Source of the DNA: Acidobacteriota bacterium
Lineage (GTDB): Bacteria; Acidobacteriota; Blastocatellia; Pyrinomonadales; Pyrinomonadaceae
Direction: 5' to 3'
Assembly (NCBI GenBank): GCA_020853255.1
Contig: JADYZI010000300.1
Location: 1 to 13,362, forward strand
DNA length: 13,362 nt
Made by a program: the position numbers and the translations under genes. The notes beneath the pieces were generated by a model. It was given only the letters and a program-made list of their open reading frames with translations, had not been told where the DNA came from and ran no database searches. Shown here piece after piece: positions 6,417 through 13,144 of the stretch; within the stretch, counting starts at the first letter, position 1; the number at the start of each line of letters is the position of its first letter.

Positions 6417-6890
6417 ATGCACGATAGGCTGACCGCCGCTTGTACTAAAATGACACTGGACGAGATCGACCGTAAGTTATTGAAAGAATTGCAGGAAGAC
6501 GCCCGGACAAGCTATGCAGAACTAGGACGTCGCGTCGGCCTCACAACGCCGGCTGTGATCGAACGTGTTCGAAAGTTGGAAGACGCTCGCATTATTACAG
6601 GTTACCGTGCTGAGGTGGACACCCCACACGTTGGCCTGCCGATCACGGCATTTATCCGAATGAGTATCACGGGCGTCGATTACGGTCACATCATCGATGT
6701 AGCGCAGAGCTCAAACGAGGTACTTGAATGCCACCGCGGAACAGGCGAGGATTCGTTCATAATGAAGGTCGCCGTCGCCTCGGTCGAACACCTCCAGCAA
6801 GTCATCGACCGCCTCACGCCATACGGGATTACGACCACAACGATAGTACTTTCTTCACCGGTAAAACGGAGAGCGGTCGAGATCAATTGA
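6417..6890 (+). CDS. Lrp/AsnC-family transcriptional regulator
   Basis: A 157-residue regulator. An N-terminal winged helix-turn-helix (LDEIDRKLLKELQEDARTSY, then GRRVGLTTPAVIERVRKLE) is followed by a RAM/AsnC ligand-binding domain (about residues 70-150, with EVLECHRGTGEDSFIMKVAV, the effector-pocket region). Family proteins sense amino acids and act as octamers on AT-rich DNA. The canonical family start corresponds to the ATG at 6450 (MTLDEIDRKLL); ATG 6417 adds 11 unrelated-looking residues, and neither has a good ribosome binding site. Being divergent from phhA, it probably responds to phenylalanine or tyrosine and controls phhA and perhaps hpd; this is inferred from position. Confidence 0.93.
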   Translation: MHDRLTAACTKMTLDEIDRKLLKELQEDARTSYAELGRRVGLTTPAVIERVRKLEDARIITGYRAEVDTPHVGLPITAFIRMSITGVDYGHIIDVAQSSNEVLECHRGTGEDSFIMKVAVASVEHLQQVIDRLTPYGITTTTIVLSSPVKRRAVEIN

Positions 6891-6914
6891 TAGTCGGAAG
6901 GCCGTGGAACGCGG

Positions 6915-6938
6915 CTGAATGTTGGTTCAACTATTCAG
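6915..6938. terminator. Stem-loop at the convergent junction, possible two-way terminator
   Basis: CTGAAT-GTTG, loop GTT, CAAC, one bulged T, ATTCAG give a 10-bp stem between the end of the Lrp gene and the end of the convergent lipoprotein gene; the latter's stop codon lies inside the stem. On the plus strand it is followed by TCTTT, a poor U-tract. Position suggests a shared terminator; strength is doubtful. Confidence 0.4.
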
Positions 6939-7530
6939 TCTTTCGCTGCAGTACCTCTTTGGCGAGTTCGTTGGCCTGGCTGCTGTGGTTGCGGGCTTTT
7001 TCCATTAGTTCACGATAGTTTTCGCTTCGCTGTTTGAAATCAGCTGCGACCGAGTCGCGGACCTGAGTATTTTTGGGATCGTAGCTGTTGCGCAGATTTC
7101 GGGCAGCCTGGCGATATTCTTCAAAGGCGTTGAGTTGTTCGTTCAGCGCCTCCCATTTCAGCCGAAGGTATTCGGAGTAATCTTCGTTAACATTTAAGCC
7201 GCGAGCCTGGTCTATCTTATCCAGAGCACTTTTTCCGAGGGCCGAGCCGTCATAGATAATATAAACGACCTCATCGGTCAGCTTTCGCACGGTTGCCGCA
7301 TCGTCCGCCGCCATCGCCTTTTTTATCTCTTCGCGTTTGTTCTCGTTCTTTTCGTAGAGGACCTTGATCTGCTTTAGATCTGAATTCGCTGATTTGACAA
7401 GTTCGGCCGCCTCAGGCGTTTCGTCCACGGGTCCGATCAAACCGGCGGAACTTTTGCATCCGGCAAAGCCGGCCGCGACGACGATCGACAAGATCAAGGC
7501 AGACAATGTTTGTTTAAGCGTCGGGCTCAT
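6931..7530 (-). CDS. Putative lipoprotein with charged helical body
   Basis: A 199-residue protein whose N-terminus is a lipoprotein signal (TLSALILSIVVAAGFAGC, lipid-modified Cys at residue 25, followed by KSSAG). The rest is rich in Lys, Glu, Asn, Ala and Arg with long helix-forming runs (ELVKSANSDLKQIKVLYEKN, NEQLNAFEEYRQAARNLRNS, ENYRELMEKARNHSSQANEL) and is probably coiled coil or a helical bundle in the periplasm. No enzyme motif is visible and I do not recognise a named family. It stands between the Lrp gene (convergent) and the multi-pass membrane gene upstream, with 54 bases to the latter, so it may be the last gene of that transcription unit. Confidence 0.8.
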   Translation of the reverse strand: MSPTLKQTLSALILSIVVAAGFAGCKSSAGLIGPVDETPEAAELVKSANSDLKQIKVLYEKNENKREEIKKAMAADDAATVRKLTDEVVYIIYDGSALGKSALDKIDQARGLNVNEDYSEYLRLKWEALNEQLNAFEEYRQAARNLRNSYDPKNTQVRDSVAADFKQRSENYRELMEKARNHSSQANELAKEVLQRKTE

Positions 7531-7584
7531 ACCGCTAAGGATATTAAATCACATGTTGCAACGGTTTGAATGCAGACAAATGAA

Positions 7585-8640
7585 TCACGGCATAGTGACG
7601 CGGGCATTGCCGCGGCGGCGCCAGATAAAGCCGTCGAGGACATAGTGGGTCAATTGCGGCACGGCCAAGAGCGGCACAAGCCACATTTGCCAGCCGGTCC
7701 AATCCCAATTCGAGCCGAAGAGCCATGTGCGGTCGTGCCATACGCCGCGTGTCCAGAATAGCTCTTCGACGTACGCAAACGCCCAAAGCGTTGCGAGAAA
7801 GATGATCCAATGGTTAGAAAGCGTTCGATAAACACGCCCCGTCGATTCGCGCCGTTTTTTCGCATAGAACCAGATCAACGCAAAATACGGCACGCCGTGG
7901 ATGATGACGTTCGTTACGGTGAACGCATAGTCTGAATTGAAAAGAACGATGCCGACGTACCAGCAAATCGCTGTCGTTGCGACAACGATGTCTTTGCCCG
8001 GATTCAGAAAACCTTTTGTCTTGTACTGATAAACCGACTTTGCGAAATATGCCGTTAGGGCCAAAACGTATATCGGAAACAGCACCGTTTCAACCAACGC
8101 GGGCAGTGCAAAAAAATCATTTGCGACGAACCAATTAAAATTGCGCGGAAGGCTCGTCATCCAAAATGCCAGCGGATAGACGCTCGCCAGATAAACGGCA
8201 ACCGCGTCGATCCACCAGGTCCAGGATTCGGTTTCGTTCAATTTCCGGCGATACAGGGCGACCCAACCGTATTGCTGCCGCACAAAATGAAAGACGGCAA
8301 CGATCGCCAATGCGCGCCAGAATGTCAGCTCTCCCTCGCTGTACAACGCCACGCCGACCGCATAGCCCGCGATCGGAACGATCAGATACAAAGGCATCCG
8401 ACGCTTAAACTCTTCAACATCGAAATAAACGCGAAAACTCGTTGACCAAACATGCGCCACATCGATCAGCAGCACCGCCGAGACCCATGTCCAATCAGGT
8501 GAATCTTCATTGAGAATGCCAAGTCGCCAACCGACCGCAAGAAGAAGCAAAGACACGACCGCACTTCCGAGAAAGACCGAGAGATCGATGTTTCTTGAGA
8601 AAAGCCAACAGGTTCTTTGTTCGGGTCCCGAATCACTCAA
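7585..8640 (-). CDS. Multi-pass membrane protein with four conspicuous histidines
   Basis: A 351-residue inner-membrane protein with roughly eight hydrophobic segments (about residues 21-42, 51-66, 83-100, 106-120, 142-160, 178-200, 218-236, 240-260, with further ones at 277-293 and 318-332). Four histidines sit at or in membrane segments: H63 (DVAHVWSTSFRVYFD), H118 (FHFVRQQYGW), H248 (IIHGVPYF) and H332 (THYVLDGFIW). Each lies in a motif that looks constrained, as expected of a buried metal or heme site, but no named family is recognised. The start is TTG 8640: the true stop of the gene upstream (TGA 8637-8639) overlaps it in a TTGA junction, which supports translational coupling. The next in-frame ATG is 80 codons further in. 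Function unknown. Confidence 0.82.
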   Translation of the reverse strand: MSDSGPEQRTCWLFSRNIDLSVFLGSAVVSLLLLAVGWRLGILNEDSPDWTWVSAVLLIDVAHVWSTSFRVYFDVEEFKRRMPLYLIVPIAGYAVGVALYSEGELTFWRALAIVAVFHFVRQQYGWVALYRRKLNETESWTWWIDAVAVYLASVYPLAFWMTSLPRNFNWFVANDFFALPALVETVLFPIYVLALTAYFAKSVYQYKTKGFLNPGKDIVVATTAICWYVGIVLFNSDYAFTVTNVIIHGVPYFALIWFYAKKRRESTGRVYRTLSNHWIIFLATLWAFAYVEELFWTRGVWHDRTWLFGSNWDWTGWQMWLVPLLAVPQLTHYVLDGFIWRRRGNARVTMP

Positions 8641-9100
8641 GGCAGTTTTGCTCGTCGTATTTGTTCTTGTATTTCTCTGATCACTCTTGTGTTGTAGTTC
8701 GCGAATATTTCGGCGAACTTCTTCTCATACAAACCATCGATGACTCCATTCGCAACTCTGTCGACGAATGCTTCACGTTTTGACTGATCGATTCCCTCAG
8801 CGATCTCGACGAGGCCCTCGGGATGCGAAAGGCCCCAGTCGACAAAGTATAAAACACTTGCTGACCTGGCGCCTCGCCGTGGTATCGAGTTACCCAGTCA
8901 CGCACTTCACTTGAGAGACCCGTAAACTCATATTTTCTCAGGACCCAAGTGGTTTCGATTCGTTTCCATTCGATCTCACCGTTCGCGGTTCCGTATACGA
9001 ACGGGGCGACGTTCTCGGCGGGCAGGAACAACACCAGAATGACTGCTAGACAACACGCAGCCAGAGACCCGGTGGCAATGATCAAACCCTTGTGCTTCAT
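8637..9100 (-). pseudogene. Small membrane-anchored protein gene broken by a one-base deletion
   Basis: From ATG 9100 the frame reads MKHKGLIIATGSLAACCLAV, a signal or anchor helix. It continues as a soluble domain (TTWVLRKYEFTGLSSEVRDW) and then, after QQVF at residue 83, falls into an Arg/Ser-rich shadow ending at 8681. The neighbouring frame takes over without a gap as LYFVDWGLSHPEGLVEIAEG and continues to IQEQIRRAKLP and TGA 8637. Restoring one T to the TTTT run (plus-strand AAAA 8851-8854) gives a clean 154-residue protein whose stop overlaps the TTG start of the next gene. This is therefore either a recent frameshift mutation or a sequencing error in a homopolymer. The protein family is not recognised. 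The extended start upstream (9208) is not needed. Confidence 0.82.
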
Positions 9101-9246
9101 TTTCCGATAAGCACCTTCGCTATACAAAGTCCATGATAAAACGCCACTCAAACTACGCGTTTCCCTCAACGTGATTGGCCCTGCCCTTCGTATGATGGTT
9201 GTACACATTTGGCATTAGCTGCGTACAGATCAACGGGGCACACTCG
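9101..9246. other. Intergenic region with no convincing gene
   Basis: 146 bases between the FAD oxidoreductase stop and the start of the frameshifted gene. A TATAGC lies about 25 bases before ATG 9100, but I see no matching -35 box and no strong ribosome binding site. A 19-codon minus-strand frame is not supported. The gap is wide enough for a separate promoter. Confidence 0.4.
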
Positions 9247-10851
9247 CTACCGCTCGTGTTTCTGCCTTAACTCATCGGCCGCGCGCAGGCCATGATAAAA
9301 TGCCTCTTCGAACAATGCGATGCCGCTTAGGTCGGTGTGGGCAAAGTGGATATTTCGATACGGCTCAAACGCTTTTCGCCGCTGTTCGCCCCAAATGAAT
9401 CCCGGCCGCGGGCTGATCATTGCGTGGCCCCAACGCATTATATCTATTCGGTCGGTGAGTTCGTAGATCTCCGGATGCGCTCGCGACATGTCGGTGAGAC
9501 AGACATCCGCAAGATCGCGCCAGTTGTAGTTGAAAAGTTTGGTGCGGCCGTTTTCCTCGTGGCACATCGGATAGTAGTACGTCCAGATCCCCGGGCCGTA
9601 GTCGATGCCTTTCTGGTGCGTCGCGTTCACATATCCGAGGCTCGGGCTTTCGTATAGAACGTTGTCCCACGCAAGCGGGAAATCTTTCGCAAAACGCGGC
9701 TTTGGCCTGTCTTTCAGAAACAGGTTTGCCACAAACCACGAGTTGTGCTGAAATTCATTCGCCGCAAACGGAGCGTCATCGGCGAAGCCGCGGATCACAT
9801 AAGGCGCTGTAAAGACCGGCGATGCGTAGATAACTTTCTCGCAATGAAAACCGCGAAGTTGTCCGTCCGCCAGACAGATGACATCAACACCGGTTTCGTT
9901 TGGCACGATCGAAACAACCATGTGCGAACGCAAAATTTTTTCATTCACGCTCGCAGCCAGATGGTGAACAAACTTTCCGTTGCCCTCAGGAAACGTAATG
10001 AACGGCTGCGATTCCTCGCCGCCTTTCGGAACCCGCGAACAGAAATAGAACAATCCCGCCCACGCCGAGGTTTCCTCCAGTTTTAACCCATAATCGTCGC
10101 GGCAGGCGTAATCGCAATACCAGATCAGCCTTTCGGAAGTAAAGCCGTTTTGTCGCAGCCATTCCGCAAACGAGATCTTGTCCAGCGACGTCACATCAGC
10201 ATCGTCCGAACAATTGGCCGATGGAACTACGAACGCCCGCCGGCCGCGGCTGTCGCGCCAGTTTACCCACGTATCGGCGATCTTCTGGAACTCCGCGAAT
10301 TGCCTCTTATCGTCTTCGCTTTCGCCTGCATGAAGATAAAGCCCGTCATACCAGCGGCCCTTATAGAACACTCGTTCTTCCGGGTCGCGGCAAAGAAATT
10401 GCTCTTTGACCACTAGATCGCCGTCGTTCGTTCGCCCGTCCAAAAGCGACATTTCGTCGAGCAATTCGATAAGTTCTAAATTCTCTCGAAACGGCACCGG
10501 CAAATAATGTGCGCCCCATGGATAGCCAACCGGCTGTCCGATTCCGCACACCGACGTTCCGCCCGCTTCTTTTTCCAACTCGAGCAAAACGACATCTTCC
10601 ACGCCAAGTTTCCTCAGCTTCCAAGCCGCCGAAAGCCCTGCAACACCGCCGCCAACGATCCCGATCTTCACGCTCCGCCAATTGTCGGCCGGCACTTCGA
10701 ACGAGCGTCCCTCGCGGATAATGTGTCCAAGCGAAACGCTCTGGCCAACGATCTCACCTTCCGGAAATTTGACAGGCGCATTTCGACACGCCGCGAGAGC
10801 TATCGGTGCTCCGAGGAATGTTGTTAAAAGTTCTCGCCGAGAAAGATTCAT
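9247..10851 (-). CDS. TAT-exported FAD-dependent oxidoreductase, amine-oxidase type
   Basis: A 534-residue flavoprotein. The N-terminus LSRRELLTTFLGAPIALAAC has a twin-arginine motif and a lipobox-like LAAC, so it is probably exported folded with FAD and perhaps lipid-anchored at Cys22. A Rossmann dinucleotide fold follows: VKIGIVGGGVAGLSAAWKLR (G67, G69, G72) with an acidic ELE at 91-93 for the ribose. A GG motif and VGYPWGAHYLPVP come next, and the C-terminal PRPGFIWGEQRRKAFEPYRN, then IHFAHTDLSGIALFEEA, is the second FAD-contact region. The layout is that of flavin amine oxidases and phytoene-desaturase relatives; the substrate is unknown. The adjacent aminopropyltransferase makes a polyamine-like amine an attractive guess. 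The start lacks a ribosome binding site: the leader is pyrimidine-rich and belongs to the inverted repeat of the neighbouring cassette. Confidence 0.88.
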   Translation of the reverse strand: MNLSRRELLTTFLGAPIALAACRNAPVKFPEGEIVGQSVSLGHIIREGRSFEVPADNWRSVKIGIVGGGVAGLSAAWKLRKLGVEDVVLLELEKEAGGTSVCGIGQPVGYPWGAHYLPVPFRENLELIELLDEMSLLDGRTNDGDLVVKEQFLCRDPEERVFYKGRWYDGLYLHAGESEDDKRQFAEFQKIADTWVNWRDSRGRRAFVVPSANCSDDADVTSLDKISFAEWLRQNGFTSERLIWYCDYACRDDYGLKLEETSAWAGLFYFCSRVPKGGEESQPFITFPEGNGKFVHHLAASVNEKILRSHMVVSIVPNETGVDVICLADGQLRGFHCEKVIYASPVFTAPYVIRGFADDAPFAANEFQHNSWFVANLFLKDRPKPRFAKDFPLAWDNVLYESPSLGYVNATHQKGIDYGPGIWTYYYPMCHEENGRTKLFNYNWRDLADVCLTDMSRAHPEIYELTDRIDIMRWGHAMISPRPGFIWGEQRRKAFEPYRNIHFAHTDLSGIALFEEAFYHGLRAADELRQKHER

Positions 10852-10875
10852 CCGGAATAAGTGAGAAGGGAAAAG
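10850..10875 (+). repeat. Left inverted repeat of the four-helix-bundle cassette
   Basis: Core CGGAATAAGTGAGAAGG. It matches the reverse complement of 11255-11280 at 23 of 26 positions (mismatches at positions 3, 9 and 20). It begins inside the start codon of the FAD oxidoreductase. Together the two repeats enclose the S23-type gene in a 431-base unit. Confidence 0.7.
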
Positions 10876-10908
10876 TCAGAAGGTATAAGTCAATCTGACT
10901 TTCCCCTT
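10866..10908. repeat. Stem-loop at the 3' end of the four-helix-bundle gene
   Basis: AAGGGAAAAGTCAGA and TCTGACTTTCCCCTT pair at 14 of 15 positions around a 13-base loop. The outer arm overlaps the left inverted repeat, and the inner arm contains the last codons of the four-helix-bundle gene (coding RGKSD). There is no clear U-tract, so it may stabilise the transcript 3' end or be part of the mobile unit rather than a classic terminator. Confidence 0.55.
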
Positions 10909-11243
10909 GTGGTTTTGATCGCTGATGTAAGCATTTTCTGGAGTTCTTCACAGTCGGCGAGCATCGACCGGGCATGTTCGTCGTTGATGAAACCGCCCCT
11001 GTTGATAAGGCGGAGAAGGTAATTTGTTTTGAATGCCTCTTTATTGGCGATGGAATATTTTTGTTGAAAATCAGCGCGGTTTTCTCCTTGCCGTCCTTCC
11101 TCGATATACAATCCGATATTCACGCCGGAATCAAGCACCTTTCTCGAAATTGTAAATTCCTTTCGTTCCTGTTGAAGGTATTCGGCAAGCTTCATTATTC
11201 GTATTGCAAACGCAAACGCTTTTTCACCTAACGGGTCAGCCAT
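10890..11243 (-). CDS. Four-helix-bundle protein (S23/IVP family)
   Basis: A 117-residue protein of the family first seen in intervening sequences of 23S rRNA and related to the diversity-generating-retroelement accessory Avd. Characteristic parts are EKAFAFAIRIMKLAEYL, SRKVLDSGVNIGLYIEEGRQ, DFQQKYSIANKEAFKTNYLL, and a last helix with SMLADCEELQKMLTSAI. Such proteins form small basic helical bundles thought to bind nucleic acid; their cellular role is unsettled. The start ATG 11243 has a strong site (AAGGAG, 8-base spacing) which lies just inside the right inverted repeat. The gene is not inside an rRNA gene here; instead it is framed by 26-bp inverted repeats between two metabolic genes. No reverse transcriptase or variable repeat is visible. 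Confidence 0.9.
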   Translation of the reverse strand: MADPLGEKAFAFAIRIMKLAEYLQQERKEFTISRKVLDSGVNIGLYIEEGRQGENRADFQQKYSIANKEAFKTNYLLRLINRGGFINDEHARSMLADCEELQKMLTSAIKTTRGKSD

Positions 11244-11254
11244 ATCACTTTCTC

Positions 11255-11280
11255 CTTTTCACTTCTCACTTGTTCCGAAT
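11255..11280 (-). repeat. Right inverted repeat of the four-helix-bundle cassette
   Basis: On the minus strand it reads with core CGGAACAAGTGAGAAGTG, matching 23 of 26 bases of the plus-strand sequence at 10850-10875. It begins directly after the aminopropyltransferase stop codon (TGA 11281-11283). A purine run just inside it supplies the ribosome binding site of the four-helix-bundle gene. TGAAT occurs just outside both ends on the minus strand, a weak hint of a 5-base target duplication. Confidence 0.7.
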
Positions 11281-12801
11281 TCACTCAAATCTCCGCCACT
11301 CGGTCTCGTAATATCTGACAAGCGCCTGATTGTCCAGCCGGTTTATTTCGATCTCTTCAGCGGGCATTGTCATGTCGGTCGGGAATTCGAACATTGAGGC
11401 GAACGAATTGTCGTTGAGAAATTTGAGGTCGATGCCAGTTGCCGGATGTTTTGGGACATCGAAAGGTTGGAGCTTTGCAAGGGCGTAACCCCAAACGCCA
11501 AAACTTGGCACGGTAGTTTGATAAGGCTTTACCGAAAAACCCGCGGCTTCGAGCGTTTTTATTATCGACCAATACGAGCGGCGGGCGATGAGCGGTGATG
11601 TGCATTGGATCACAACCGCCGCATCAGGCGTCATTTTTTTCTTGAGCAAATTATAGAACCGCGTTGAATAAAGTTTACCGAGCGCGAAGTTGTTCGGGTC
11701 CGGAAAATCCACTATCGCAATATCGAACGGTTCGGTCTCTGTTCGATCGAGCCACACGAACGCGTCGCCATTGGTGACCGTTACCCGCGGGTCGTCGAAA
11801 GAATGATGGTTCAACTCCGCGAGCGGCGGGAAGGCTTTCCGCAGGCCGGTCATCGCCGGGTCGAGATCAACAAGCTGGACCTTTTCGACCGACTTATATT
11901 TCAATATCTCGCGGAGTGCCAGGCCGTCGCCGCCGCCAAGAACGAGCACGCGTTTTGCATTGCCGCCGTGGGCTGCGAATGCGGGATGGACGAGAGCTTC
12001 GTGGTAGCGGTATTCGTCGAACGAGTTGAATTGCAAATTTCCGTTCAGAAAAAGCGCGTGTCCGGTCTTGCCTTTTGTAATGACGATGCGTTGGTACGAC
12101 GAGCTTTTCGCATAGACGATGTTGTCCATAAACAGCCCGTCTTCGGCAAGTGTTGTCAGCCGATCTGCCTTTATCATTGCTATTGCGAGAAGGACCAGCA
12201 CGATCGAGCCTTTGATCCGCAGAAACAAGAGCTTCCTATCCGACACAAGCGGTGCAAGCAGCCAAGTCGCCCAAATTCCGACGCCGGCATTCAGCATCCC
12301 GAATAAAAGTGACGTGCGGTTGAGACCTAGTTTCGGAACAAGAAATATCGGAAACAGCAGTGAAGCAACAAGTGCACCGACATAATCCAGCGCCAGCACA
12401 CGGGAGACAAGTTCTTTAAAATCCAGTTCGTCCTTTAATATCCGCATCAACAGCGGTATTTCAAGGCCGACCAGCACGCCGATAGCGAACACCATCGTAT
12501 AAAGAACAACGCTGAAATATGAGACGTAGGCAAAGGTTAAAAAGAGAAGCGGCGCGCTGAAACCGCCGATAACGGCAACGGCCAGTTCGATATCAATGAA
12601 TTTTTCCGCAACTCGTTTTTCGACAAAACGGGACAGATAGGAGCCCAATCCCATTGCCGATAGATAGACGCCGATTATAAAGGAAAACTGTGTTACCGAA
12701 TCGCCGAGAACGTATGAAGAAACCGTGGCCGCGAGCAGTTCATAGATAAGCCCGCAGGTGGCGATGATGATGACGTTGAGGAAAAGAAGCGGTGTGCGCA
12801 T
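11281..12801 (-). CDS. Membrane-anchored aminopropyltransferase (spermidine-synthase-like)
   Basis: A 506-residue fusion of about seven transmembrane helices (residues 1-215) and a cytoplasmic spermidine-synthase-type methyltransferase fold (about 225-470). In the catalytic part: SSYQRIVITK; LFLNGNLQFNSFDEYRYHEA (the family L-x-G-x-x-Q-x-x-x-x-D-E-x-x-Y-H-E signature); the nucleotide loop VLVLGGGDGLALRE (G289-G293); VDLDP with D312 and D314; and VDFPDP with D365 in the position of the catalytic Asp. The chemistry expected of the fold is aminopropyl transfer from decarboxylated S-adenosylmethionine to an amine; the acceptor is unknown, and membrane-fused members may use a different one. No adenosylmethionine decarboxylase is in the window. 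No ribosome binding site precedes the ATG; the leader is the pyrimidine-rich arm of a hairpin. Confidence 0.9.
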   Translation of the reverse strand: MRTPLLFLNVIIIATCGLIYELLAATVSSYVLGDSVTQFSFIIGVYLSAMGLGSYLSRFVEKRVAEKFIDIELAVAVIGGFSAPLLFLTFAYVSYFSVVLYTMVFAIGVLVGLEIPLLMRILKDELDFKELVSRVLALDYVGALVASLLFPIFLVPKLGLNRTSLLFGMLNAGVGIWATWLLAPLVSDRKLLFLRIKGSIVLVLLAIAMIKADRLTTLAEDGLFMDNIVYAKSSSYQRIVITKGKTGHALFLNGNLQFNSFDEYRYHEALVHPAFAAHGGNAKRVLVLGGGDGLALREILKYKSVEKVQLVDLDPAMTGLRKAFPPLAELNHHSFDDPRVTVTNGDAFVWLDRTETEPFDIAIVDFPDPNNFALGKLYSTRFYNLLKKKMTPDAAVVIQCTSPLIARRSYWSIIKTLEAAGFSVKPYQTTVPSFGVWGYALAKLQPFDVPKHPATGIDLKFLNDNSFASMFEFPTDMTMPAEEIEINRLDNQALVRYYETEWRRFE

Positions 12802-12804
12802 TTT

Positions 12805-12878
12805 AAAGGATAAGGGTTAAAGGATTAAGGATGAAGTAATGCAGGCTTTTATCCTTTATCCTCGATCCTTTATCCTTT
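12805..12878. repeat. Long purine/pyrimidine hairpin with GGATAA-type units
   Basis: Arms 12805-12836 and 12846-12878 match as inverted repeats at about 25 of 31 positions around the loop TAATGCAGG. Each arm is built of short units such as AAAGGATAA and TTAAGGAT. It fills nearly all of the 82-base gap between DUF350 and the aminopropyltransferase and carries no gene. It resembles in character, though not in sequence, the purine-rich inverted repeats around the four-helix-bundle gene. Confidence 0.65.
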
Positions 12879-12883
12879 GCACG

Positions 12884-13144
12884 TCAGCCGTTGATCGCGG
12901 CCGCGATGATGATCGCGATCCCGACGATCATTGCGCCGATTATTATCGCCAGCGCGCTGTTCTGATCTTCTTCGATCTCTTTCTTGACCGAAAATGGCGA
13001 CACAAGCACAACTATCAGAAACGCGACAGCAAATATCACAAGGCCGATAAGAACAAATATCAGCGTGGTGACCAGAACCGGCAAAAGTTCTTCAAGTTTT
13101 ACGACCAGGCCCAGTACGGGCGCTATCGACAAAAGATCAACCAT
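12884..13144 (-). CDS. DUF350-type small membrane protein
   Basis: An 86-residue inner-membrane protein with a long hydrophobic first segment (about residues 18-50), a short charged loop FSVKKEIEEDQN (51-62), and a second helix ALAIIIGAMIVGIAIIIAAA. The order hydrophobic helix, charged turn with E-I-x-x-x-x-N-x-A-L-A, and G-x-x-x-G-I helix matches the DUF350 repeat. Known DUF350 proteins often have two such units; this has one. ATG 13144 follows a strong GGAGGAAA site at a 5-base spacing and directly abuts the stop codon of the 49-residue peptide gene. Function is unknown; the family recurs next to membrane aminopropyltransferases and envelope-stress genes. Confidence 0.82.
   Translation of the reverse strand: MVDLLSIAPVLGLVVKLEELLPVLVTTLIFVLIGLVIFAVAFLIVVLVSPFSVKKEIEEDQNSALAIIIGAMIVGIAIIIAAAING

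Noticed and set aside
8847..8858. Programmed -1 ribosomal frameshift at TTTT
   Set aside because: The site is not in the X-XXY-YYZ arrangement in the reading frame, and no strong downstream pseudoknot was seen; a one-base loss is simpler.
9101..9208. N-terminal extension of the frameshifted gene to 9208
   Set aside because: The extra 36 residues are not protein-like, and a signal/anchor helix begins right at ATG 9100.
10890..11243. Diversity-generating retroelement (because the four-helix-bundle protein resembles Avd)
   Set aside because: No reverse transcriptase, template repeat or variable-repeat target gene is visible in the window.
12802..12883. CRISPR-like short repeats (AAGGATAA units)
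   Set aside because: Units are under 10 bases with no regular spacers, and they form an inverted rather than a direct array.
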